Positions 53,956 to 64,000 of a stretch of 64,000 bases of DNA are shown in pieces. This DNA is from Bettongia penicillata ogilbyi (lineage: Eukaryota > Chordata > Mammalia > Diprotodontia > Potoroidae), in assembly GCA_023548195.1 (NCBI GenBank), contig JAJHZJ010000221.1, positions 1,594,001 to 1,658,000 on the forward strand. The letters are read 5' to 3'. The notes beneath the pieces were generated by a model. That model saw nothing but the letters and a program-made list of their open reading frames with translations, ran no database searches and was not told the origin of the DNA. A program made the position numbers and the translations under genes. Position 1 is the first letter of the stretch. The number at the start of each line of letters is the position of its first letter.

Positions 53956-54497
53956 TCAGAGAGGACTAACACTTGTGGTGTGATGAGCCTTTTCAGGGCT
54001 GCTCCATCCACCTTTGGTATCCATCTTTCACACAACCCTCACCTGTGGTTCCAAGAAGCAGCGGCAGGCACAGTGTCACATCCTGATGAGACCATCTCGG
54101 CAGATAGGCTAAATCTGGTTGAGGGTAACTGACAGGCCTCAAACACTTCAGTGAGTAAGGGGCACATCTACCCCAAGCATGGGAAGACGTCCGCTAGGGC
54201 AATGGGAAGAGAAAAACAATTTGTTCCAATGGCCACAAAGGCAGCTGAAGCAGACACCGTGGAGTGCTTAGAGCTTGTTCAGACATCGAAGACACTAAGG
54301 TCATCCGCTGCCTCCCAGGACTTTGCCTCTTTACGCTGACTTTTGTCCTGCCACTGGACTTTGATGACCATAGAAGAGATGGTGAAACTGATGACTTGGT
54401 GCCACTCTGCCTCACTTAAACACAATTCACAAGCAAGTCAAGACCACCCTGTGATGTCATGGGTCCTCTTTGAAAACAAATTATGAGCAAGAACAAC
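53956..54497 (+). repeat. AAC-tailed repeat, longest plus-strand copy
   Basis: About 540 bp, colinear in reverse with 62228-62765. Blocks: 'gtgtgatgagccttttcagg', 'ttgagggtaactgacaggcc', 'gaaaaacaatttgttccaat', 'tttgtcctgccactggactt', 'gatgtcatgggtcctctttg', ending 'gcaagaacaacaa'. The tail of short AAC-type units rather than poly(A) fits RTE-type priming, which is inference. No intact frame. Confidence 0.75.
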
Positions 54498-56242
54498 AAT
54501 TTCTACAATATTGTCATTGTATAGATTTGTACGACTGGTACTCTCACTTCATTCTGCGTCGCTTCATATAAGTCTTTCCAGGCTTTTCTAAAACCAGCCC
54601 CTTCATCATTTCTTACAGCATGATAGCATTCCATTACATTCATATATATCATAGTTTGTTCAGGCAGCCCCCAACTGATTGGCATCCCTTCAACAGGAAA
54701 TAACTCATTACTGATGTGAGAGTCATTTACAAAGCAACTGGTTCTATACAACTAGATCACCAATTTGTAAGAGCAAAGATTAAATTTAGTAGAAAGTTCG
54801 AAAAAAATAACATTGAGAAAGATCTGGCCTGCTACTGAAACAACTTAACACAGACCTATTCAAACCTGCTATTGATGATTTTTTTTTTAATGTAATAGGG
54901 ACAGAAGAAAGGATACAGACAGATTACAATAATTGCATATAAATTTTTAAGCAATAAAAGTCAATTAATATATCAGAGTTACTAAAAGAGACTAAAAATC
55001 ATTTTGGTCAGCAAATACCTCACTTTAAAAGCAGGGGTATAGTGACCAAGGGCCACTCATTTGCAAAATCTTAGAGAAAAGGGTAATGGAAGATTAAGAG
55101 TGGTATCACATCGGAAGAGAGGGAGCAGTAGAGGATAAAATCAACTTGAAGAAAGCCTGCTGAAAGACTCAGCTAAGTAAAATCATCCTAAGGGTATTTA
55201 AGGATGAGAATGAGGTAGGAGAAGGGACAGGAGAAAAAAGGAAAGCTGCAAAGACTTTAATCACATCATTAAGGACAGTAGAGCCATCACTCCTGAACCC
55301 TAGCCTGGAATCACAGTTCCATGGGTGCTTATAGAGGAGTTAGAAAAGGAACTAAAAAGAACAAAATACGAAATGTAATTGTATTGAACCAAACATAGAA
55401 CATATTTGTGCTGGAAATAACATGATTATGAGAGCAGTGAGGGATTGATTTACAACATATCTGAAGGAGAGGAAGACACCAAAAGGGGAAGATATTGGTC
55501 CTTATTAATACCAAAAAAGGAAACTGAGGAAAAATCAGCAACTCCTGAGCCATATGCCTACATGTATATGAATATTTTATGAGAATCACATATATGATTA
55601 CACATACATATTGGGAGCATCTTTGACAAGAATATTAGTAGGATACTAATTGCTTTCACAAGCAATTTTCCACCAAAGACCACATACTTATAATCACACA
55701 ATCAACTGAAAGACACAGCAAATATGATATCTTACTGTGTATATTATATTGCTGATTATTTTTTAAAAAGCATTTGATTCCATAGATTAAATGCTACCTT
55801 AAAGGCTTTTTTCCAAAGGTATGCACCATCCATATATACCTACATCAGAATTATTAAGGACTCCTTGAGAGATATAAACAAAGAAAACCTTTTTTTACAA
55901 CTCTTTGATCACAAATAATCAGGTAAGAAATAAGACGGGAAGACATTTACTCACCAAGACATTTACTCATTTGCCACTGTCATGGAGAAGATCTAGAGCA
56001 GAGTCCAAATTGTAGAGATGGTAATGTCCTCTAGGTGTTTGATGTTTGTTGATGACCTTGTATTTGTTGCGTAAAACCCTGGAATAACTTAGAGCCTCCT
56101 AGACAAAATCCATAATTACGCAACAGAATATGGCCTACTCATCCACACAAGAAAAGTCAAGTGGATGAAGAATATCTATTATCCAAATTATGACATACCT
56201 TTAGACAGACAACCTATAGAGTCAGCATCATATGTATAATGT

Positions 56243-56261
56243 GTAGATATATATATATATA

Positions 56262-56301
<40 letters not shown>
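56243..56301. repeat. TA then GT microsatellite
   Basis: (AT)n followed by about 17 GT units, inside the RTE remnant. Confidence 0.95.
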
Positions 56302-56302
<1 letters not shown>

Positions 56303-56860
56303 TTCTATGTAACAAGCAATACAGATATATAATTGAAGGAAGTCTGGAATGTTGGGAAATTGAAAAGGTCCCTTAATGACCACAAACCTCTCCCAGAGAA
56401 AAGACCAATCTCTTTACTATCAATATTTCACCATGCTATTGTATGGCTATGACTCATGGAAGACTTTAGTCCCTGAAGACATAATACTTATTAAAAATTA
56501 CTAACATACAAAGGACAATGGAGAAGCATGTATTAAGTATGAACAAGCTGTAGCATATAAGAAATAAGGATCTTCAAAGAACAAAAGACCATCATCAAGG
56601 AAATGTGACACAGAAAAAGAAGGCAGGCTGGTCATGAGTTCAAGAGCAAAGAACAACAAATGGAATCTTGAGTGCTCCACTCCTGTCAATGTAAGGAATA
56701 CTGAAGAAGGCTCCCAGCGCATTAAGTAAACCTCATGTGATAAACTTTTAGGAAAACATAGACACGAGTCACACAAGATGATGGGGCTTCAATGGCTTGC
56801 CATCTCCGCCATTGGAGGGAACACCAAAACTGATGAGAGCACAGACATATTTGAATATTT

Positions 56861-57109
56861 GATTACATACGTACAAACAAATAGAAAACCCACAAAAACA
56901 TAAACAGCATAAATGGGTTGTTGGAGATGAGGAAAATTAAGAGAGTGGATTTTAATAAGACTGTGTATTTTAGCCTGTGGATAACTGGTTGCTACCTGAT
57001 TATTTCAGTGCTGTTTTAAGAGAAATTGCTTTGGGAAGTATCGGCGATTGTCATCACGGAGAGTTGGCAAAATAGGCAAAAACTCGGAAGAAAATAAAAT
57101 AAATATATT
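56861..57109. other. unclassified AT-rich DNA
   Basis: Between the RTE and the first antisense L1. Nothing recognised. Confidence 0.35.
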
Positions 57110-58020
57110 TTAATATTTTTATTTATTTAAACTTATTTTTTAAAATAAGTTTTTATTGATGTCTTCTATTTCTTAACATCATTATAGCTTTCCCAAGTAT
57201 CATTTCCCTTCTCCTTCCCAGAGAGCTATACCACATAACAAACAGTACTTTTCAGAGAGGAAAAAAATAGCACAACAGATTGATAATGTTGAAAAAGTCT
57301 GAAAACATATACAATGTGTAGCACCTGCAACCTCCCACATCCATAAAGGGATGGATTGGGGATGTCTTCTCATATCTGTTCATTTGAACCCTGCTTGACC
57401 TTTATAATTTTATCACATATTTTTTATTTCGTTGGTGTTTAGTTGATCTTTTCACTTACATTTTTCTGATTATTGCATATATTGTTTCTTTGGCTATGCT
57501 TGCTTTACTCCATATCAGTTCAAAGAGGTCTTTCCAAAATTCTCTATATTTATCACACATATTTCTTATAGCACAGTAATATTTTATTATATTCATGTAC
57601 CACAATTTGTTTACCCATTCTTCAATTGATATTCATATACTTCATTTCCACTTCTTAAACTAATACAAAAATTGCCACTATAAATATTTTGGCATATATG
57701 GGGGCTTTCTTCTTATCAATAGCTTCCTTGGAGAATAAGTCAATAATGAAATCTCTGGTTCAAAGGATATGGACATTTTAATCACTTCATTTGTATAATT
57801 CCAAATTGCTTTCCAAAGCAGTTATACCATTTTATAGCTCCATCAACAATGTATTAGTATGCCTATCTTTTCACAACCCTTCCAACATTTTTTATTGCCA
57901 TTTTTTGGCCATTTTGGTCAATTCGTAGGGTGTGAAGTAAAACCTCAAGGTTGTTTCAAGTTGTATATCTCTTATTATTAGCTATTTTCTCTTATTACTA
58001 GTTATTTTAAAATCCTTCTT
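57110..58020 (-). mobile_element. old L1 3' end, antisense
   Basis: 'cagagagctataccacataa', 'cccattcttcaattgatatt', 'ttccaaattgctttccaaag' and 'gttgtttcaagttgtatatc' follow L1 complement order at high divergence. Probably an older subfamily than the next copy. Confidence 0.75.
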
Positions 58021-58029
58021 TAAAAGTTT

Positions 58030-58845
58030 AATTTTGTTTTCAAAATAAACTTATTATTTATTTATTTAAACATTCTTTTCTCCTACCACATGTCCCATCC
58101 ACTGAAAAGGCAAGCAAAATTTTATTAATTACAAGTGTGAAATCATGCAAAACATTTCTCTATATTAGCCATGTAACCAAAAAAATCATAATGATAACAA
58201 CAAAAAAAGAAAGTTCTTGTTTTGGATCATTGCACTGATGATGGTAACCAAGTCTTTCACAGTTGATCATCATTACAACATTGCTGTTACTATGCACAAA
58301 AATCTCCCAGTTCTTCTCACTTACTTTGCATCAGTTCATATAGGACTTCCCACATGTTTTTTCTTCTGAAACTACCGCCCCCATTATTTCTTATTGCACA
58401 ATAGTATACCATCACATCTGCCAAAACTTGTTCAGCTAATCCCTAACTGATGAGCATCTCTCAATTTCCAATTTTTGCCACCACAAAGAAGAACTGCTAT
58501 AAATATTTTTGTACTTATAGGTATTTTTTTCTTTTTCTTCGAATTTTTTGTGGTATAGACCTAGTGGTATTGTTGCTCGGTCAAAGAGTATGCGCAGCTT
58601 TATAACCCTTTGGGCATAGTTCCAAATAGATCTCCAGAATGATTAAACTAGTTTATAAGTCCACCAACAATTCATTAGTGTACCTATTTTCCCTCAATCC
58701 ATTCAGCATTTGTCATTTCTGACAGGTATGAGGTGATATTCCAGAGTTGTTTCAATTTGCATTTCTCTAATCATTAATTTGGAGTATTTTTTCCATATGA
58801 TTATAGATAGCTTTCATTTCTTCTTCTCAAAGCTCCCTGTTCTTT
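58030..58845 (-). mobile_element. second L1 3' end, antisense
   Basis: 'cttgttttggatcattgcac', 'tatgcgcagctttataaccc', 'gggcatagttccaaatagat', 'gtttcaatttgcatttctct' and 'gattatagatagctttcatt'. It repeats the same L1 region as its left neighbour, so this is a tandem pair of independent insertions or one nested in the other. Confidence 0.82.
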
Positions 58846-58854
58846 ACACATATC

Positions 58855-59048
58855 ATCATTTTATCCTTACAACAACACTGTGAGGTAGATGCTGTTAACT
58901 ATTTCCATTTTACAGTTGAGCAATTGAGGTAGACAGACTTTCATTGACTAATCCAGGGTCACACAGCTAGTAAGTATCTGAAGCTACATTTTAATTTGTT
59001 CTTCTTGACTCCAGACCCAGAATTCCATCCACTGTGTTGTCTAGCTAT
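58855..59048 (-). repeat. MIR-like SINE, antisense
   Basis: 'cttacaacaacactgtgagg', 'gggtcacacagctagtaagt' and 'attccatccactgtgttgtc'. Confidence 0.85.
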
Positions 59049-59194
59049 TCACACTGGCCTTATCTAGTATAAGATTTCTTCACCTCTGGACCTTTCCAGC
59101 TGCCATTAACAGTGACCTTCTTAGCACTCACTACAATTAACTAAGAACTCTCATCATTTGGTATTTCTTCCTTAGGGAAAACCAATTCCTACCT

Positions 59195-59710
59195 TCTGCT
59201 TCCTTAGCCTTGTGGTTCCATTTCTTTCTGAGGAAAAAAAAATGCCCTTCATCCCCTACCATCCCTCCTTCCATACTTACTTTTATTCAGCTCAGACCTA
59301 CATCTCACCTGTCTCCCATCCCCTCTGCTCCCATTCTTCTCCCACCCTCATTCAGCTATGCTTTTTGAAAACTCTATTGTTACTTTCCTCTTAGATCTTT
59401 TCCTCTCAGATCTTTCCCTCTCACACATTTTCCATCTTCTGGCACTCACAAAAACCTGGCTCACCCCTTACTACTTACTCCCTTCTGTACTGGCTACTGC
59501 TTTCATGTGTTCCTTCTCTCACATACCACCTCCGTAGACCAGGAGGAGGAGTCAGGGTATTCCATGTGACCCCCTACCACTCAGAGACCTTCCTTCCATT
59601 ACTATCCCTCAGAAACTCTCCTTTGAGGTTTACTTCATCATCTATATCACCCTGATCGGATCTCTTTTGTTACAACTTTCCTGACACTCTCACTTCTTTG
59701 TTTTTCTGGT
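59195..59710 (+). mobile_element. L2 LINE endonuclease-region fragment
   Basis: 'catcttctggcactcacaaa' followed by 'aacctggctcaccccttact' is the L2 endonuclease block (L-A-L-T-x-T-W-L type). 'cgtagaccaggaggaggagt' is the downstream glycine-rich loop. C/T-rich with frameshifts. Confidence 0.75.
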
Positions 59711-59714
59711 TTAG

Positions 59715-60235
59715 AATTTAGCAAGCATACTTTATTTAATTTTTTAATTTATAATTTTTAGAGACATTATCTCTTAAAAATTAAATAGAGGAGACTAACA
59801 AGAATTGCTCTTGTCAGCAATGTATAATTTTTGGTTTGGTTTTTTTAATGCTTAATTGGTGCTTTTTTTTAAACCCTATAGCCTCCAAGTAACAATCTTT
59901 TATGCAATCGTCCTTTATAACAAAGAAAACCATTTCAACTAATCCTATCCACATAGTAACTTCACTTGATATACTATGTAACATCCAGCACCTGTAGTCT
60001 CCAACTTTTCTGCCAAGAACAGGAAACTGTGTTTCATCAGTAGGACTCTGGAACCATGAATGCATTTAATTTGATTGTTGAAGGGTTTAATGTTGTTTTC
60101 ATTTTCGTTATTGTAGTCATTATGTATCTTGTTCTGGTTCAGTTTGCTTTGTATTAATTCATTTGTCTCCCCATGCAACTCAGAGTTTCTTATGTTCATA
60201 ATTTCTTATGGTGTATTAATACTTAATTACATTTG
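59715..60235 (-). mobile_element. old L1 3' end, antisense
   Basis: AT-rich tail complement, then 'tctggttcagtttgctttgt', 'tttcttatgttcataatttc' and 'tacttaattacatttg', the L1 ORF2-end complement at high divergence. Confidence 0.6.
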
Positions 60236-60321
60236 TAAGTGCTAAGGTCTACTTCTTGCTCTCTGAGTGAGCCTAAGGCAAATGGGAAATGGGGTATACA
60301 GCATAAGAAGTTTTCAGGACC

Positions 60322-60669
60322 ATTGTTTGTACTAAGCAAACTGCCCCAAAATCTTATATTGCAATAGAACACCCTCTGTGGGAAGGATCCACAGGTCAGT
60401 CACCGTGACTCTACATGAAATCTGACATTATTGCTGAATATCTAATTACTAAACTTCCCTTCCAGAGTTGGCATGTGAAATTGCCCAGAACTCAGAATCT
60501 GCGCTTCCAGGCTACGGTTATTTGTGTTTTACAGGCGGCAAAGGAAATTTATCTGATTGACCTGTTTGAGGACATCAGTTTTACGCATTATCCTTGACAA
60601 GCACATCACAATCATACCAAAAGATATCCCATTAGCATGCTGCATACAGGGAGAACAGAACATGCTTAA
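60322..60669 (+). pseudogene. H3-3: histone H3.3-like processed pseudogene
   Basis: Histone H3 is a 136-aa nucleosome core protein. The start is a decayed ATG (ATT GTT TGT, then 'actaagcaaactgcccc' for residues T3-A7). The middle encodes 'KLPFQS' and 'NLRFQATVICVLQAAKEIYL', then 'LFED'; after a frameshift 'ITIIPKDIPLACCIQGEQN' follows before TAA at 60667-60669. The 348 bp, against 411 in the family, implies about 60 bp lost after residue 8. At the positions separating H3.3 from H3.1 the copy has I and TGT (from GGT), closer to H3.3. No introns and many disabling changes. No clear poly(A) tail, so the 3' end of the retrocopy is uncertain. Confidence 0.9.
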
Positions 60670-61085
60670 ACTCCACATAGGATGGGAAACATTCATCATT
60701 CTCAGCATAAAACAAAGAAACCTCTTCTTTCTGTTGTTGATAGTTTTGAATGTTAAATATTTTCCCTGATGAGGGGAAGATAAAATAAAATGTGATTAAA
60801 TAAAATAAAATATGTGATTGCAAGTGGCAAAATAAGAGACACAATTAGGTTTTAGCATTTTTTTCCATTTTCATTTGTGTTCGAATTCCAAACATAAATT
60901 TGAGAGCATAAAGCATTACTATAGCCAAAAATATTTCAATGAATAAGTTTCAACAATTCAACTTTATGATAATTATGAATAACCCTGCTAAATTTTTCTG
61001 GACAAAGCCAGCATTTGAATTTTTTTTTAAAAAGTAAATTTTTACATTGACGGACAAATAAAAAAAAGAACGCAGCCTATATACC
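60670..61085. other. AT-rich DNA after the H3 pseudogene
   Basis: A 22-bp unit (aaataaaatatgtgatt type) is imperfectly duplicated near 60783-60820. It could be the decayed tail of the retrocopy. The rest is unrecognised. Confidence 0.4.
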
Positions 61086-61089
61086 ATTT

Positions 61090-61370
61090 TCTACATGAAG
61101 CATCTTCTGATCCTCCCAGCTGTTAGTACCCTCCCTCCCTAACTACTTTGTATATGCATATATGTATGTATATATTTTAACATATATGTGTGTTTAACTT
61201 TATAATTAGACTGTATATATTTTTACATCTATCTGTTTCCCCCATTAGAATATAAGCTTATCAAAATTAGGAAAAGTTTCTTTTTTTTGTTCTTGTATCC
61301 CCAGTGCCTAACAATGCCTAGCACACAATAGAAGCTTAACATTTATTAACAGATTGGTTGATTGATACCC
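61090..61370 (+). mobile_element. L2 LINE 3' end
   Basis: 'ctacatgaagcatcttctga', 'taccctccctccctaactac', 'ccccattagaatataagctt' and 'gtatccccagtgcctaacaa' in order, with a TA microsatellite at 61150-61190. Confidence 0.85.
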
Positions 61371-62227
61371 TAACCTCAACATTTATATTCTATTTCTAGG
61401 TATTTTTGCCAAAGCCAACATCTATGTCTAGAATAAACTCCCTTTGGAGGAGTTAAACTCAGGATCCTTATCTTATGCCACGTAGTGCATGCTTAGCAAA
61501 TGTTTGAGGCTTCCTTCTTTTCTGAAACTTTCCCTTATCCTTCTAGGAATCATGAGCAAGTGTTCTTTACCTTTTCAAATCATATCATATTGTAATTGTT
61601 CTCCTACATGTAAAATGCCCCCAGTAAAAACACTTTTAGTTTGGTCTTTGCATTTTCAGGGTCTTACACCTTGTAGGCATTTTAAAAGCATTTTTCGAAT
61701 TGTTGAATGGGTATGATTTTCCAAACTGACAATATGCATGTCTTTTTTTCAGTTTTGGTCATCCTTCAGTGGAACTAAATTTACAGTCAACAACTCTTAA
61801 CTTGGTGACGCACCTACTCCTTTAAGGGACCAGATCATTCTAGATCAGCAATTACTTTTCCCCAGATATGTGCAGATAATTAGGTAACTGGGCTTATGTC
61901 AGTTGGGTGGGGTACAATCATTTTAAGGGCAAAAAGTGCTTTTGCTCACTCAGTGTGACCTAGGGAACGCTGTCGCACCCCAGGCATCATGCCTAGGGGA
62001 TGGCAATACAGAGGTCATGTCTGCCTAGTGGCGATACTCCTCTGGGTTGTCTGGAGTCAGGGTAGGCTATAGAAGAATGATATGCATAAAGTATATACCT
62101 ACTTTGGCAGCAGGGGATCTCAATGAACACTTCACTCTCCAGCATTTCTGAGAACTAAAGAATGTGCAGTGGAAAAAGACAAACCAGCCTATGATGCTGA
62201 GCATAACTGATGAATGTTGTGTAAAAT
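61371..62227. other. unique DNA
   Basis: No repeat or gene recognised. 61950-62070 is GC-richer than its flanks. Confidence 0.4.
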
Positions 62228-62765
62228 TGTTCATACTTTGTCTCAAAGAGGACCAGTGACAACATGTGGTGATGTCTTGACTCCAGTAGGAACTGGATTT
62301 AAGTGTCACAAAGTTAACTTCACAAAGTTGTCAGCTTCATTTTCTCTTCCAGAGTCATCAGAGTCCAATAGCAGGATAAAAGTCAGATGAGTAGCGATAA
62401 CTTGGGATGCAGTGGGTGACCTTGCCATCTTTGATGCTTGACCAAACTCTAAGGGCTCCACCATACCTGCTTCAGGAGGCTTCATGACTCTAGGAACAAA
62501 TTGTTCTTATTCTCCCATACTGCATACCAAGTAAAGTCTTCCAATGCTTGTGGTAGACATCCCCCTAATTCGCTGATGGGTTTGAGGCCTGTTGGTTACC
62601 CTCAACCTGGTTTAGACCATTAACTGAGACAGTTTTACCAGAATGTGACCACATGCCACAGCTTCTTCAAGTCATAGGTGAGAGTTGGGTAGCAGAGGGA
62701 CACCAAATATGGATGAGGAGCCCTGAAAAATGTTTAGCAAGCCCTCACACCAGAGGTGCTAGCAC
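62228..62765 (-). repeat. AAC-tailed repeat, longest antisense copy
   Basis: 'tgtctcaaagaggaccagtg', 'ggtgatgtcttgactccagt', 'tcttccagagtcatcagagt', 'ggaacaaattgttcttattc', 'ggcctgttggttaccctcaa' and 'gaggagccctgaaaaatgtt'. Colinear in reverse with 53956-54497 over its whole length, which defines a unit of about 540 bp. Confidence 0.78.
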
Positions 62766-64000
62766 TCCTTGAACACTATCCATACCCCTGGGTAAAATGC
62801 AAGTTAGTAGAAATTAACAAAAGCTGATAAAATTAGAGACTGCAAAAGTTCCTAAAGGCTAGTAATTTGGGGCACTCAATAAGTTATTACAAAGAATTTT
62901 GTAGCATAATGTTCCATACATATGAGTCATTTTTAATACTTTATGTTTATTATCAATAAGAGTTCTGAAACAATAGCTATTTGTTACAGACTCTCAAAAT
63001 CCATTAATGGCTCTCAGCCTTGGTTAGTTTTTCTGTGATACTTTCTTTGAGTATTTCTACTTAAAGAATACCACAGTTTAAAGGCTGAAAATGCTATATC
63101 TCCATGGGCCTGGAACACCTCAGTACCGAACCCTAGGAAGACCCCTCCAGGCTGCAAAAATCTGATCTGTTCTCACTTCTCCAGAAGAACCAGTTAGGAT
63201 TTTGTCCTCATCAGTGGGAGTAATCCCACTCAGGCACTCTCAGAAACAAAGCAGATGCTCAAATTACAGTCTCCAGACTGGGGGGAGGAGGACACTTGCC
63301 CAGGGTATGAGATTCCTCAGGTATATAGCACTGTGGGTAATTGAATGGGAACTGTTGTGGGAGTTCCAAGAAGCATGAATCCACTGCAGAGTGGCAGATT
63401 TGGTCACAGGGGGTCACATGAACAGGAATATGTAGTCCATAAAGCAGAAAATGAAGACTTTTTTTTTCACACTATCAATGAAACAAGCACTATGTGGAGT
63501 AATGAACTGGGTTATTTTGAAAAATAAGGATACATTGCTTAGGCTACCTTGGTTTACTGCTATGGACTGAGGTCATAACCTGTTAGATTATATGACCAAC
63601 TACTTCTATCACCAAATCAGTGTTTGTCTTTCCATCTCAGAAGCAAAAATAATATTCAGCCAGTGATGGCCAAAAACAACCTCAACATGCTTTAGATTAA
63701 TTATTTTTTTCACAGACACAAAGCCTTCTGGCAATTTTCAGTTTATTCTATGATCCCAGTAATTATGTATATGGACTTTAATAACAAATGAGTTGTCTTG
63801 GACCTAATGAAACAGGGCTGACTTTAGGAAATCTAGGGGCTACGACTGCAAGATGGGAAAAAGTCATTTCAATTGCACTACATGAAAAGCAAATTAAAAC
63901 AGGCAATTTTTACTAAATAGGCTTATGTAATAAGTAGCAAGAGAAGTGAATGGATGAGCATTATTGTCCACAGAAGGACATGAAAAATACAAAAATAAGA
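62766..64000. other. unique DNA to the window end
   Basis: No recognisable repeat in more than 1.2 kb and no open frame with a known domain. The last 400 bp are AT-rich and free of simple repeats. Confidence 0.4.

Larger units (their letters stand above)
53444..54694 (-). mobile_element. L1, antisense, inserted in the RTE LINE, itself interrupted
   Basis: Bounded by a perfect 18-bp duplication 'aggaaataactcattact' at 53426-53443 and 54695-54712. The L1 parts are 53444-53735 (3' UTR complement: aactggaggtggacagcatg) and 54500-54694 (ORF2 C-terminus; minus-strand 'MNVMECYHAVRNDEGAGF'). Between them lie L2-like sequence and an AAC-tailed repeat, inserted later. Confidence 0.9.
53150..56860 (+). 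mobile_element. RTE (BovB-clade) LINE remnant split by an L1
   Basis: The endonuclease part at 53170-53440 reads 'LILSDFNANMGIVDNRNISE' and ends 'YLTDRK'. It is cut by the L1 at 53444-54694 and resumes through the RT (54.7-56.2 kb; e.g. 'tttgttgatgaccttgtatt') to the C-terminal part at 56.4-56.85 kb, which encodes 'LLYGYDSWKTLVPEDIILIK' and 'SSRAKNNKW'. RTE/BovB LINEs supply the 3' end used by Mar1-type SINEs. Several frameshifts and a GT/TA microsatellite (56243-56301) make it dead. Confidence 0.82.

Noticed and set aside
1..64000. CRISPR array suggested by many recurring short words
   Set aside because: The recurrences are dispersed SINE and LINE copies in both orientations with irregular spacing; the genome is vertebrate.
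1..64000. Endogenous retrovirus or LTR element
   Set aside because: I looked for paired long terminal repeats, primer-binding sites and gag/pol blocks and found none; all RT-like sequence here is LINE type.

Overview
The window looks like non-coding DNA from a marsupial nuclear genome. It is AT-rich, has no bacterial-style gene packing, no operons and no intact long reading frame. More than half of it is recognisable retrotransposon remnants. The diagnostic evidence is about eighteen copies of a tRNA-headed CORE-SINE ending in an RTE/BovB-type tail (the marsupial Mar1 type), marsupial-type L1, an RTE/BovB-clade LINE, and old L2, CR1/L3, MIR-like and hAT/Tigger-like elements. The species is not resolved; the L1 3' ends resemble those I associate with Australian marsupials, but I hold that weakly. 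I found no convincing host protein-coding exon, so the window is intergenic or intronic.

Layout. 1-7.2 kb: unique DNA, an antisense L2 and a hAT-type element each split by a Mar1 SINE, a nearly full-length 7SL RNA pseudogene, a dimeric SINE. 7.4-12.7 kb: a decayed L1 carrying ORF1, the spacer and most of ORF2, with an L1 3' end and an AAC-tailed repeat inside it. 12.8-26.1 kb: SINEs, L2 fragments, two truncated L1s with target-site duplications, a hAT MITE. 26.79-29.73 kb: a complete 2.9-kb ORF1-only L1 relative (HAL1-like) bounded by a 13-bp duplication. 30-46 kb: dense SINE/L2/CR1 mosaic, one Tigger-like MITE, and a roughly 1-kb repeat-free block at 39.2-40.2 kb that resembles conserved regulatory DNA.

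46.3-49.3 kb is a long L2 that received an RPS26 processed pseudogene, which was then hit by a second Tigger-like MITE. 53.1-56.9 kb is an RTE-clade LINE split by an L1 with a perfect 18-bp duplication. 57.1-60.2 kb holds three old antisense L1 3' ends and an L2 endonuclease fragment. 60.3 kb holds an H3.3-like histone pseudogene. The rest to 64 kb is mostly unique plus one long AAC-tailed repeat.

How it fits together. The LINEs are the engines and the SINEs and pseudogenes their passengers: the Mar1 tail matches the RTE/BovB type of 3' end, while the processed pseudogenes, the HAL1-like element and a short A-tailed SINE carry L1-type A-rich tails and/or duplications. Nesting gives a relative order: L2, CR1, MIR and RTE are oldest; L1, Mar1, MITEs and retropseudogenes landed in them. 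I did not find a new autonomous system. The strongest unusual items are the nested RPS26/Tigger/L2 locus, the intact-ended HAL1-like element, the dimeric SINE seen at two loci, and the candidate conserved block at 39-40 kb. Boundaries are read by eye; SINE and LINE ends are good to roughly 5-30 bp unless a duplication is quoted.
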